The notes beneath the pieces were generated by a model. It had not been told where the DNA came from, made no database searches, and saw only the letters and a list, made by a program, of their open reading frames with translations. 11,991 nt of DNA from Baffinella frigidus (lineage: Eukaryota; Cryptophyceae; Cryptomonadales; Baffinellaceae): positions 112,081 through 124,071 of the forward strand of contig MU646975.1 in the NCBI GenBank assembly GCA_026770585.1, given 5' to 3'. The translations under genes were made by a program, and so were the position numbers. Shown one piece after another: positions 1 through 6,963 of the stretch. Numbering within the stretch: the first letter of the stretch is position 1; the number at the start of each line of letters is the position of its first letter.

Positions 1-170
1 ACCCCAAACCCCAAACCCTAAACCCCAAACCCTAAACCCTAGACCCTAAACCCTAAACCCCAAACCCCAAACCCTAAACCCTAAACCCCAAACCCTAAAC
101 CCTAAACCTTAAACCCCAAACCCCAAACCCCAAACCCTAAACCCCAAACCCTCACCCCCAAACCCTCAAC
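1..170. repeat. C-rich telomere-like tract
   Basis: Near-continuous CCCTAAA units mixed with CCCCAAA variants. The C-rich strand reads 5'-3' from the left edge, which is the orientation of a left chromosome end. The many variant units suggest the degenerate proximal part of a telomere or an interstitial array rather than a fresh terminal tract. Since other arrays in this window are intronic, an intronic origin is also possible. Confidence 0.85.
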
Positions 171-440
171 ACGCAGGGGGGTTCGGCACTCCCACCAAAG
201 AGGGGGGTTCCGGGGAGCAGAAGAAGGACGCAGGGTGCGGAGTCAAAACGGTGTGCCATCCGCCTCCTGAACCACTGTCTCTTGTAAACCTCGAGGACTT
301 GCCGGGACGCCCTCGAGGCTTTGGTTCAGTAGGAGTGGCGGCAAAACGGTGTGCGCGCCGCCCCCCTGTGTGCCGTGGTTGATCGCGTGTACGACTGTGA
401 TCAAAGCCTCTGACTGCCTTGCAGCCCGGTGACTTCCCAA
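171..440. other. No gene recognised
   Basis: GC-rich sequence with minus-strand open frames whose third-position composition differs from the exon islands further right. I see no splice-bounded exon here. Confidence 0.5.
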
Positions 441-507
441 AGTTGACAGAGGCGGCACAAGTTGACATCGGCGGCACTAGTTGACATCGGCGGCACAAGT
501 TGACACG
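441..507. repeat. 19-bp tandem repeat, 3.5 copies
   Basis: Units of AGTTGACATCGGCGGCACA start at 441, 460 and 479, with a partial unit at 498. The first unit differs by a few bases. The AGTTGAC core recurs elsewhere in the window. Confidence 0.9.
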
Positions 508-561
508 CCCCCCCGGCGCACAGGTCGGGCACGGGGCGGCAGGCAGTCTGGCCCAGGTCTA

Positions 562-727
562 CATGCTAATCCGGGAACCTGTTTAATTTAAAAGAAAATG
601 ATTCCCTATTTGTTCATAGGATTTGGACCAAGGTTAATTAGGGCCCTAAGTAAATTTAATTAGGGTCAGCATCCGGTATGATAGGCCATTTTCTTTTAAA
701 CTAAACATGTTCCCGGATGAATGCATG
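562..727. mobile_element. Foldback (MITE-like) unit 1, 166 bp
   Basis: Inverted arms of about 39-41 bp at 562-600 and 687-727 match with only a few mismatches (core CATTTTCTTTTAAA ... TTCCCGGAT). The unit is AT-rich in a GC-rich setting and contains no open frame. The interior holds a smaller palindrome around TTAGGGCCCTAA. It looks like a non-autonomous terminal-inverted-repeat element. The target-site duplication is not clear; TA is possible. Confidence 0.75.
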
Positions 728-804
728 ATAGCAAAACATCTGTCTACACGGCAGTCACGTTCGGGCACACGGCGTCTGCACGGCTGTTCACGTCCTAGCG
801 CACT

Positions 805-856
805 GTCCATCTAAACGATTGATGTACGTACAGTCCATCTAAACGATTGATGTACG
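805..856. repeat. 28-bp tandem duplication
   Basis: A 24-bp core starting GTCCATCTAAACGATTGATG is found identically at 805-828 and 833-856, giving a 28-bp period. Confidence 0.9.
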
Positions 857-933
857 CACAGGTCGGGCACGGCGCGGCAGGCAGCCTCGCCAACTACGAA
901 TCGCTCCAGACCTCCGCCTAGAAAGAGGGCCCC

Positions 934-1013
934 GAAGAGCGCTGCCCACCGAGACAAACGTCGAGAGTGGAACGTCTCAAAGCAAAAGTGGAACCTCCGT
1001 TAACTTAAGTAAC
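934..1013 (+). repeat. Dispersed repeat family R86, copy 1
   Basis: Matches the 86-bp repeat found at 9207-9292 and inverted at 7989-8074. It contains GTCGAGAGTGGAACGTCTCA and AGCAAAAGTGGAACCTC. Relative to the other copies it has single-base changes and a 3-bp deletion after GTTAACTTAAG, so it is the divergent member. Confidence 0.9.
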
Positions 1014-1030
1014 GGTTGATGTCTCTTTCG

Positions 1031-1230
1031 AGCCTGAAAGGCCCGCCTGGAAACGGGGTAGCTCCTCTGAAAGGCCCCAGACCTCCGCCTAGGGGGGGGG
1101 TCTCCGCCTGAAAGGCCCGCCTCTCTCTGCCTGACGAGGGGAGAGGGGGGGCCTAGCTCTGCTTGAGTAAAATTGGGCGAAAGCCATGGCCTGAAAGTCC
1201 CGGCTAGGGGGGGGGCGGGGGGGGGGAGGG
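1031..1230. repeat. Short dispersed repeats and G runs
   Basis: CCTGAAAGGCCCGCCT occurs at about 1033 and 1108, with a variant at 1063. CAGACCTCCGCCTA occurs near 907 and 1077. Long G runs lie near 1092-1100 and 1207-1226 and could form quadruplexes. The longest runs are places where assembly length may be wrong. No gene seen. Confidence 0.6.
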
Positions 1231-1240
1231 CAGTCGTCAT

Positions 1241-1373
1241 CCCTTAAGTGACCAGTAGGCTCATACGCCCTACCGTAGGGCCCTAGGACCTGCCTAGGAC
1301 CACGCCCTACCGTAGGGCCCTAGGACCTGCCTAGGACCTGCGGGTCAATTTTGACCGGCTCGCCACTTAAGGG
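1241..1373. repeat. Perfect 37-bp tandem duplication inside a 10-bp inverted repeat
   Basis: Two identical 37-bp units lie at 1265-1301 and 1302-1338, each packed with small palindromes (CCCTACCGTAGGG, CCTAGG). They are bracketed by CCCTTAAGTG (1241-1250) and its complement CACTTAAGGG (1364-1373). GGTCAATTTTGACC near 1342-1355 is another palindrome. Confidence 0.85.
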
Positions 1374-1446
1374 TTATCATAACGGGCCGAGGCGGGCTCG
1401 TCCTGGACCTGTACACAACGTATGCTCTCTACAGGTATCCCTGTAG

Positions 1447-1524
1447 AGAGATTGGCAATTTATTGCCGAACAACCAGCGTCAGCGCCGCACATGCCTTAC
1501 GCATTGTGCTACTTACTGTACCCC
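1447..1524 (+). repeat. 78-bp dispersed repeat, copy A
   Basis: Aligns without gaps to 1848-1925. I count eight differences in 78 positions. Seven are transitions, and they show no three-base periodicity, so the repeat is probably not coding. Confidence 0.9.
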
Positions 1525-1600
1525 GTGTCGGCTGCTCTTGCGAGCATTTTCCGGATGGATTCTAACTCCACCTCCTACAGTTATCCCTGTACAGTGGTTA

Positions 1601-1651
1601 CAGGGGTACCTCGCTCATAAGAAAGCGCCTCCTCCTAGGACCCTACAGTAA
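1601..1651 (+). repeat. Direct repeat, copy 1 (partner at 3116)
   Basis: CAGGGGTACCTCGCTCATAA followed by GAAAGCGCCT and CCCTACAGTA recurs at 3116-3163 with small changes. The partner copy sits directly after a GC-rich palindrome. Confidence 0.85.
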
Positions 1652-1847
1652 ATTTTGTGTCTACTTACGAGAGACTAGCTAGACGCCGCCATCTAGAGCC
1701 TTTCGGACGACCGAGCCAAAGTGCCCTATGTCCCCAGGCTGTTTGAGGTTGGCCAAGCTCGGGCAATGCCTGAGAAAGCCAGTCCGAGGTTGTGGGAGGG
1801 TGGGTGAGCGTGAGAAGGGGGGGCGAGAGGGTGTCCCAACCCTCAAG

Positions 1848-1925
1848 AGAGATTGGTAATTCATTGCCAAACAACTAGCGTCAGCGCCGCATATGCCTTC
1901 CGCATTGCGCTACTTGCTGTACCCC
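1848..1925 (+). repeat. 78-bp dispersed repeat, copy B
   Basis: Partner of 1447-1524. It shares CAGCGTCAGCGCCGCA-type blocks, with mostly C/T and G/A changes between the copies. Confidence 0.9.
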
Positions 1926-2104
1926 AACCCTCAACCCTCAGAGCTAGGTCCTAGATGTGCCTGCGTGGGGTTGACCGACTATTCTCGAGTTGACAGTCTG
2001 TCTGCACCCGACCACTCAATCTGCAACCACCCATGCTGCACCCAACCACTCAATCTGCAACCACTCAGTCTGCACCCGACCACTCAATATACTAACTCTC
2101 AACC
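1926..2104. repeat. Short repeats, no gene
   Basis: ACCACTCAATCTGCAACCAC and close variants occur several times between 2005 and 2090. The reading frame through them looks like a by-product of the repeat. Confidence 0.6.
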
Positions 2105-2300
2105 CGAGAAACCAAACCTTGAACCCTAAACCCTACACCCTAAACTATAAACCCTAAACCCTATTCCCTCAACCCTCAACCCTCAATCCTCAACCCTCAA
2201 CCCTAAATCCGAAACCCTTCAAGTTAAAACCTCAACCCTGCAACATGAACCTCAACCCTAACATCTGGAACCTGAACCCTAACCCCTAACCCCTGAACTC
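2105..2300. repeat. Degenerate C-rich telomere-like array
   Basis: A run of CCCTAAA, CCCTCAA, CCCTGAA and CCCTACA variants on the plus strand. It has the same orientation as 1-170 and the opposite orientation to the main arrays right of 4.2 kb. It could be the remnant of an intron of a plus-strand gene, but I see no convincing exon beside it. Confidence 0.8.
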
Positions 2301-2949
2301 TAAAACTGCCTCCTCGGCACGGAATACACGGCGGCCATGCCAGCATAACTAGCGTGCAATCTATCTCGCGCCCCAGCCACTGAGTGCGGCATCACACAAC
2401 GTTGCTCGCTCTCGATCAGGAGCATGTATGAATACGCTTCTCTCTCACATTTAAGGCTCGAGGCATAAGTGTGGGAGAAAATCGCCCGAACCTGGAGATG
2501 CGTTTGCTGACGGCGGCACAGTGCCGGACCTGGGACCCGGGAGGCTGTTCTCACAAGGCCTTGACAGTAGGGGGAACATGGTGGCCATGATGGCTTCGAT
2601 CCGTAATAAATGCATTTTCTTTCTCTTCTTCTTGCCGAGTGTCATAGTGAGAGCGGTCCTACAGAGCACTGTCGCCCGGGCAGCGATGCGTGCCTATTTC
2701 TCCTAAGCGGGGGGGAGGAGGAGGTGTGGGAGAGGTGCGCTGAGGAAGAGGTGAGGGAGAGAGGCGAAGCGAGGCAGCTTCGTATGCATTTTCAAGTGCA
2801 GTAAACAATACATTGTGTACTCTCCCGGCGCTTGCAAACTCGATCCTTTCGCTCTTGACGTGGCTCGTCGCACAACGTCAATGCGAGAGAGAGAGCGCGT
2901 TCATGATACGAGCAAGTCCGCAATGTATTCCCCCCCGCGGAGGCTGTCG
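2301..2949. other. No gene recognised
   Basis: Contains overlapping short frames on both strands, none with the codon bias or splice-bounded shape of the exon islands right of 4 kb. A purine-rich stretch lies at about 2708-2770. Confidence 0.5.
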
Positions 2950-3015
2950 AGGTATCCATGCGCCCCAGAGAGAGAACGAGAGAGAGAGAGAGAGAGAACG
3001 AGAGAGAGAGAGAAC
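2950..3015. repeat. GA microsatellite with AACG interruptions
   Basis: (GA)n interrupted twice by AACGAGAG. All arginine/glutamate open frames through it come from the microsatellite. Confidence 0.95.
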
Positions 3016-3096
3016 GCCCCGCAGAAAGGGCGTTTCTTCCCTCGCACGGCTACCGTGGAACCTTACCGTGGTGCGTGCCCAGATTCGGTAACCCCT

Positions 3097-3125
3097 GGTA
3101 ACCCCTGCAGCGCTGCAGGGGTACC
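3097..3125. repeat. GC-rich palindrome
   Basis: CCCCTGCAGCGCTGCAGGGG (3102-3121) is a perfect 20-bp palindrome flanked by GGTA and TACC. It is followed at once by the direct-repeat copy at 3116-3163. Confidence 0.9.
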
Positions 3126-3163
3126 TCGCTCATAAGAAAACGCCTGCCCGAACCCTACAGTAG
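3116..3163 (+). repeat. Direct repeat, copy 2 (partner at 1601)
   Basis: CAGGGGTACCTCGCTCATAA is shared exactly with 1601-1620. Similarity continues into CGCCT and ends at ACCCTACAGTA. Confidence 0.85.
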
Positions 3164-3256
3164 GCCTACGCCTAGGGCCCTATGGTTGTCCTAGGGGGGT
3201 GGCATTTTCTTTTGAGCGAGGAGACCCAGTAAAGGGATCACTCGGCAACGGACCAC

Positions 3257-3338
3257 CCGGTGCTGCCTCGTCTTTCAACTCGGTGCCGCCTCGCCTTTCG
3301 TTGGTCTTGTCCACCGCGAGGCCAGCGGGGTCACCCCA
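3257..3338 (-). CDS. Possible exon, unidentified protein
   Basis: The minus-strand frame reads GDPAGLAVDKTNERRGGTEL and on to DEAAPG, then meets a possible donor CACCGG/GTGGTC at 3257. The composition is protein-like and hydrophilic, but G/C at third positions is weaker than in the main exons and the left-hand acceptor is not clear. It could be a downstream exon of the gene starting at 4364. Confidence 0.3.
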
Positions 3339-3551
3339 TCCCCGAAACCGGCCCGGACAGTACATCACTCGGCAACGCTTTCGCCGTAGCGCTGGTACAT
3401 GAAGCGCCGCGCGTGCCTTGCAACCTGTTTCGGGCGCAGCGCAATGCTGTCACGTGCCCGTCCGGGGCAATGGCTCCAACGTCTGCCGAGGCGCCCTCCC
3501 CGTCGCCACCGCATGGTGGCGCCCTCCGCGCGAATCCTTCTCATCCACCAA

Positions 3552-3841
3552 CGCTCCAACTGCTCCAATAGCTCCAAGTGCCCCAATAGCTCCAACTTCT
3601 CCAATAGCTCCAAGTTCGTCAGAGAAGATCCCACTCTGGGCTCCTTTCTCAAGTCCCAAAGTCAACAAAACCCTCAAATCCCCTTCACAAATCGGCCACA
3701 TTACTTTAAAGTTGCCGATGTGAAGGGAATTTGAGATTTTTGTTGACTTTGGGACTTACGAAAGGGGCCCCGAACTGGGACCTTCTCTGGTTAAAGTTCT
3801 CCAATAGCTCCAACGGCTCCAATAGCTCCAATTGCCCAACT
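3552..3841 (+). repeat. 18-bp minisatellite interrupted by a foldback unit
   Basis: Units like TTCTCCAATAGCTCCAAG run from about 3552 to 3615 and resume at about 3796-3841 in the same register and orientation. Between them sits the foldback unit at 3621-3788. The core AGCTCCAATAGCTCC also appears at 7235-7250. Translations such as the alanine-isoleucine-proline or asparagine-serine repeats here are probably not real proteins. Confidence 0.85.
3621..3788. mobile_element. Foldback (MITE-like) unit 2, 168 bp
   Basis: Two arms of about 75 bp (3621-3696 and 3714-3788) are inverted copies with scattered mismatches; GTTGACTTTGGGACTT and its complement are exact. The central loop is only about 17 nt. 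It lies in the 18-bp minisatellite, which resumes on the far side. No open frame of its own. Confidence 0.85.
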
Positions 3842-4175
3842 GCTCTGGAGACCGGGGCAGCCTCTCCACCACCTCCCGGTCTCGCAAACCACTGAGAAGC
3901 CTACAGGGAGCGCCAATTTCTAAATTTGGGATCCTTTTCTTCGGATCGTACCGGGAATGGTCACGAACCCCTCGGTTCCGGGGATTTAGGATCACCGTAG
4001 CTGAGTGGCGCGGGGCCCACAGGCAAAAGCGGGAACAGTGCCCCCCGACGCTTGACAAACCGGGCAATTTTTGTACCAGGGCGATGCCTAAACCCAATAG
4101 TGTTTTTACGAGGAAAAGGTGAAAGTAGTGACTCCTGGTACGGGGGGCCCACTCTGGGCGGGGCCTGGATCGTAC
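3842..4175. other. No exon recognised; possible intron of the 4364 gene
   Basis: GGATCGTACC occurs at 3945 and 4167. On the minus strand this lies downstream of the 4176 donor, so it may be intron. Overlapping frames on both strands lack the codon bias of the neighbouring exons. Confidence 0.4.
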
Positions 4176-4267
4176 CGCGGCCGGGGCCATGAGATGCCAG
4201 GGCGTGGCTGGATCCTCCGCGCGCGCTCGCATCACCACCCTGCCCAGGCCGCCGTCGCGACTTAGCG
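4176..4267 (-). CDS. Exon 2 of an unidentified gene
   Basis: The minus-strand frame begins after the acceptor CTCTCTCCGCAAG with CG completing a split codon. It then reads LSRDGGLGRVVMRARAEDPA and ten more residues, ending MAPAA before the donor GCG/GTACGATCC. Third positions are mostly G or C. The phase (1 in, 0 out) agrees with exon 1 at 4316-4364. No family recognised. Confidence 0.55.
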
Positions 4268-4315
4268 CTTGCGGAGAGAGGCGCAGGGTTGAGGGTTTAG
4301 GGTTTACAGGCACAC
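4268..4315 (-). other. 48-nt intron with a telomeric core
   Basis: Starts GTGTGCCTGTAAACCC and contains CCCTAAACCCTCAACCC, then a pyrimidine stretch and CGCAAG. It is a small GT-AG intron. Its length is a multiple of three, so reading through would also stay open; splicing is an inference. Confidence 0.5.
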
Positions 4316-4364
4316 TGTGTGGGATGGTGACGATGGGCGGGGCGGCGCCCAGTGGCCCACCCAT
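4316..4364 (-). CDS. First exon with ATG, unidentified gene
   Basis: The ATG at 4364-4362 starts MGGPLGAAPPIVTIPH and ends one base into the next codon at A/GTGTGCC. Upstream on this strand is a long (CT)n tract (4379-4440), which would lie in the promoter or 5' UTR; there is no AG acceptor between it and the ATG, so a first exon fits better than an internal one. The short proline/alanine-rich start gives no domain call. Confidence 0.5.
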
Positions 4365-4378
4365 CGCGTCATTGGGCG

Positions 4379-4391
4379 GCGAGAGCGAGCG

Positions 4392-4436
<45 letters not shown>

Positions 4437-4440
4437 GAGG
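4379..4440. repeat. GA/CT microsatellite
   Basis: (GA)n with GAGC interruptions on the plus strand. It lies just upstream of the minus-strand ATG at 4364, where it reads as a CT-rich leader. The window's right edge carries the same motif in the other orientation. Confidence 0.95.
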
Positions 4441-4479
4441 CGCCCGCCAACCCGCCCCGCGTCACTTGCCCTCTGCTGT

Positions 4480-4540
4480 GTCAACTCTGTATGCAGAGTT
4501 GACTTTGCAAGATGCAGAGTTGACTTTCAAAGGCAACTCT
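4480..4540. repeat. AGTTGAC hairpin and direct repeats
   Basis: GTCAACTCTG, loop TATG, then CAGAGTTGAC gives a perfect 10-bp stem at 4480-4503. ATGCAGAGTTGACTTT is then repeated at 4512, and GGCAACTCT at 4532 can pair with it again. Confidence 0.85.
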
Positions 4541-4660
4541 ACACATATGCGTGTATACGTATATCCACACCACCACCCATGGGGCATATACGAACAGTAC
4601 CAGCAGGACCAGCACCCGTGCCAAGCATCATCACGGACGCTCGACACGGTTTGTGGGGTA

Positions 4661-4734
4661 GACGCGCCACCGTGGAACAGCCCCGCCGGCAGGCTCTTGA
4701 GCGCCCGCGTGACCGCCGAAGCCAACTGTCCGAG
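4661..4734 (+). pseudogene. Plus-strand exon fragment related to the main gene
   Basis: The frame reads DAPPWNSPAGRLLSARVTAE then ANCP, and ends AG/GTGACTGCC. The minus-strand exon 9704-9950 reads HAPSTFRVAGGLVNARVTGH then ADAEANCP with the same donor. Inverted DNA similarity covers about 60 bp and continues past the donor. The 9.7-kb copy has 12 extra bases, which keeps the frame. A possible acceptor GGGGTAG precedes 4661. I find no phase-compatible next exon on the plus strand, so this is probably a displaced gene fragment; a live related gene remains possible. Confidence 0.55.
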
Positions 4735-4777
4735 GTGACTGCCTTGTCATGTTCCGTCGAAGTCTGGGCAGACCATG

Positions 4778-4945
4778 CCACTCGAGAATACTGGAGCCCA
4801 TTATTTGCATGTGGGGTTGTAAGGGTTTGCACCAGGATTGAAGACATCGCCCAGAAATTCTGCCAGTAACGTGCCCAAACCCACGAAATTACTACACATT
4901 TGTGCAATGCGGTTTTAAATTGGGGGCTCCAGCATTCTCGAGTGG
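4778..4945. mobile_element. Foldback (MITE-like) unit 3, 168 bp
   Basis: Terminal arms CCACTCGAGAATACTGGAGC (4778) and its inverted partner ending at 4945 match over about 22 bp with one mismatch. The interior is only weakly symmetric. It contains ACGAAATTACTACACA, close to a sequence in the arms of the foldback unit at 8710-8825. It lies just after the donor of the plus-strand exon fragment. Confidence 0.6.
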
Positions 4946-5044
4946 TGATACAGGACGTGTTGAGGGGGGCACTGGGGCAAGTTTTCGACGGGAAGGGGAA
5001 GGTGCGAATGCCTGGATCTCGCGCAGTGCTCGACCACTCACCCC

Positions 5045-5101
5045 CCAGGGTGCTTCGTACCAGGAACTCCGATCTCAATATCCTGGTACTAACCTCCCTG
5101 G
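5045..5101. repeat. Imperfect hairpin
   Basis: GTACCAGGA (5057-5065) pairs with TCCTGGTAC (5081-5089) across a 15-nt loop. The stem extends outward to about 21 positions with three mismatches. Confidence 0.7.
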
Positions 5102-5194
5102 AGTGTACACGTGTTCTTGACTAGAAAGATCTACTGTCCGGCGGCAGGAATAGTCGGCATCAAGAGAGCATCAACAGCATCAACCCTCGACCAA

Positions 5195-5359
5195 TCACGT
5201 GCGCGCGGTGGTTGACTTTGGAAGCCAGCTCTGCATAGAGAGTTGACAGAGAGAGGACGTGACGCACTCTTGGTGGTCGAGGGTGCCGTCAGGGTGGCGC
5301 GAAGGCTGCATCTCGTTGCGCGGCACCAGCTTCGCACTCCGCCCGCGCCCCGCCCGCAC
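5195..5359 (-). CDS. Terminal exon of the main membrane-protein gene (tail)
   Basis: After the acceptor TTGGCTGGCAG the minus-strand frame gives 54 residues and a TGA at 5197-5195. The core reads KLVPRNEMQPSRHPDGTLDH, with most third positions G or C (18 of 21 in the best stretch). It is hydrophilic, as expected for a cytoplasmic tail. The phase fits the exon at 5863-5895. G/C bias falls after about 5263, so coding may stop or splice there; a later acceptor-like GAAG at 5330 is in the same frame. Confidence 0.5.
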   Translation of the reverse strand: MRAGRGRSAKLVPRNEMQPSRHPDGTLDHQECVTSSLCQLSMQSWLPKSTTART

Positions 5360-5862
5360 CTGCCAGCCAACGCGACCTGTTGTAGCATCCTCACAGCGCA
5401 ACTTCTGCAAATGGCAGGTATCTTAGACTCGTCCCTCAACGCACGGCGTGTGACCCCGATGGGGTTGAAGAACCTTTGTCAACAGGATCATGCCCGCAAG
5501 TTTGCGTATTTTGGGGTGGCACCTTCGAGGGTCAGACTCAACCTCCAACGACTCAGTCTGACAGTTGCATAAATATGTCGTGCTACACATTCTCGATGCG
5601 TTCACTACATCCTCCATGATACGCCCGCCTCTTCACGCATCCTTCCTTTTCCTGGTACACAATCTCACGACCCTTCACCAGCTTTTGCGTTTCAAGGTAG
5701 GTGCAAACAAAGCCTGCTCGGATTAGTAATCGCCCCGGTACAAACACTTCCCGGATTTTAAGTAAAACACCACATATTGCCCAGGTGAATCAAAAGTGGT
5801 GAGTCAAGAGTGGTGAGCCAAGAGTGGTCCGGGGCCACTCTTGGCTCTTGGCGCGGGGCCAC
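5360..5862 (-). other. Inferred intron; repeats and hairpin
   Basis: Starts GTGGCC next to 5863 and ends TTGGCTGGCAG. It contains three 14-bp repeats of TCAAGAGTGGTGAG type (about 5790-5830) and a 13-bp stem GAGCCAAGAGTGG/CCACTCTTGGCTC with a 7-nt loop at 5815-5847. If the 5863 donor is not used, the frame reads on through this repeat to a TAA at 5760-5758. Confidence 0.4.
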
Positions 5863-5895
5863 TCTCCGGAGGCTCGCGCCCTCCTCCTCCACCAA
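5863..5895 (-). CDS. Small exon, acidic tail segment of the main gene
   Basis: Eleven codons, LVEEEGASLRR, follow acceptor GCGACAAG and end at donor AGA/GTGGCC, with phase 0 at both ends. Nearly all third positions are G or C. It follows directly on the ...ETFVEE end of the exon at 6030-6139. Other AGs (CCGAAG, CGGCAG) lie 10-16 bases upstream and would change the frame. Confidence 0.45.
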
Positions 5896-6029
5896 CTTGT
5901 CGCGGCTGCCGCTTCGGTTTAGGGGTTAGAGTTTAGGGTTTAGGGGTTAGGGGTAAGGTTTGAGGGTTTAGGGTTTAGGGTTAAGGGTTAAAGGTTAAGG
6001 GTTTAGGGTTTAGGGTTTGGGGTTCGCAC
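5896..6029 (-). repeat. Telomere-repeat intron (134 nt)
   Basis: The sense strand starts GTGCGAACCCCAAACCCTAA and runs through CCCTAAA-type units, many of them variant, to CCCCTAAACCGAAG and then GCGACAAG. It separates two phase-0 exon ends. Telomere-like sequence fills all but the last 20 or so bases. Confidence 0.65.
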
Positions 6030-6139
6030 CTCCTCGACAAACGTTTCGCGGGTGGCGGCGGGGGCCATGGCCTTGAGCGAGATGTTGTAGTCCGGCGCGC
6101 GCCCCGAGAGCCACGTGAACATCGCCATCGCCACCACCC
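6030..6139 (-). CDS. Transmembrane exon 2 and juxtamembrane tail
   Basis: After acceptor GCGGATGTAG the exon gives GG, completing a split glycine codon, then VVAMAMFTWLSGRAPDYNIS and on to ATRETFVEE, ending at donor GAG/GTGCGAACC. Third positions are G or C in 34 of 36 codons. The first ten residues complete the hydrophobic helix begun in the exon at 6964-7030. The rest is polar and presumably cytoplasmic. It is an island between two telomere-like arrays. Confidence 0.8.
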
Positions 6140-6963
6140 CTACATCCGCGTTTAGGGTTTAGTGTTAGGGTTTAGCGCGTTTAGGGTTTAGTGTTTAGTG
6201 TTTAGTGTTTAGGGTTAAGGGTTAGGGGTTAAGGGTTTAGGGTGTAGGGCGGCTTGGGGGAGCAGACGGGCTTGATAAGCCCGTCGAGCATTCGCCCAGC
6301 GCGCGCGCCTTGCCACAAGGGGACGCGCTAGGGTTCGCGTGGGCTGATTCTGGGGGCAGTGCTGGGCGCTTTTGGTGTAGGGCTGCTGTCCCTTAGTTTG
6401 ACAAGGCGCCATTCGCAGCACGGAGAGGATACGAGATGAAGGCGTCGGCGGGGGGAGTCTCTCGTCCTTCAGGTCCTGCAGGGTTTGAGAGCTTCCACCA
6501 TAGGCGGACAGCAACCCTTTCTGCAGGCTGGCTCGGCTTTGTTTCAAGTTCGATGCTTGGAACCACGCGGGGGGCGCACTGGCGCGTGGCACCCACCCGA
6601 GCACAGCGCAGCTCTCTCCTCTCCAGTGTATACTTCCGGTCCGCTGTCGAGCCAACTCGGCACATATAAGACAGCCAGGACCGGGATTCCGGTCCTGGCT
6701 TTTCATCTTAAAAGTCCATTTCCTTCAGGATTCAGGTTACAGTTTTTAAAATCGTGTCCCGTCCTCGCTCGGTAGCGGAAGGGTGGTGCACATCGCGTGT
6801 CAGCAGGGTGTGCACAGGACCTCTCTCGGCGCCCCTACTCAGACACAGCGTCGGTGGGGGTGCACACATGGCGGCTGTGTTGGTGGCAATAAAGGCCTCT
6901 CTGGAGGGACGGGTCTAGGGTGTAGGGTTTAGGGTCTCGGGTCTAGGGTCTAGGGTGAAATAC
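6140..6963 (-). other. Intron (824 nt) with telomere-like arrays near both ends
   Basis: Donor GTATTTCACCCTAGACCC leads straight into an array (about 6914-6955). A second degenerate array (about 6149-6250) precedes the acceptor GCGGATGTAG. It joins a phase-1 exon end to a matching exon start. The middle holds a perfect hairpin (6673-6700), a copy of the NTAAM-type repeat near 6863-6895, and non-committal open frames. Confidence 0.65.
6673..6703 (+). repeat. Perfect 12-bp stem hairpin followed by TTTT
   Basis: AGCCAGGACCGG, loop GATT, CCGGTCCTGGCT, then T residues. CATATAAG lies just before it. It has the form of an intrinsic terminator, but in this eukaryotic, apparently intronic setting a structured RNA or mini-element remnant is as likely. 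Confidence 0.7.

Larger units (their letters stand above)
517..891. repeat. 37-bp direct repeat pair flanking a foldback unit
   Basis: The segment at 517-553 recurs at 855-891 with about four mismatches; both carry CACAGGTCGGGCACGG and GGCAGGCAG. The pair brackets the foldback unit at 562-727 and a 28-bp tandem duplication, as expected if the block grew by duplication and insertion. Confidence 0.8.

Noticed and set aside
441-507. CRISPR-like array
   Set aside because: Units follow each other with no spacers; it is a simple tandem repeat in eukaryotic-type DNA.
3756-4484. Long minus-strand reading frame of 242 codons
   Set aside because: Much of it is the CT microsatellite and unbiased sequence. 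Only the 4176-4364 part has coding character, and that is better explained by two exons.
4189-4869. Plus-strand frame of 226 codons
   Set aside because: Runs through the GA microsatellite as an Arg/Glu repeat and is antisense to the biased exons; only the end near 4661-4734 overlaps a coding-like stretch, and there in another frame.
4900-5124. Plus-strand frame reading VLRGALGQVFDGKGKVRMPG
   Set aside because: Protein-like, but third-position bias is only moderate, an overlapping frame is equally open, and its phase does not match the exon fragment at 4661-4734.
6250-6300. Possible exon GRMLDGLIKPVC on the minus strand
   Set aside because: The bias is good, but the flanking exons at 6964-7030 and 6030-6139 already join in phase across a complete membrane helix, and no clean donor follows. 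Could be an alternative or relic exon.
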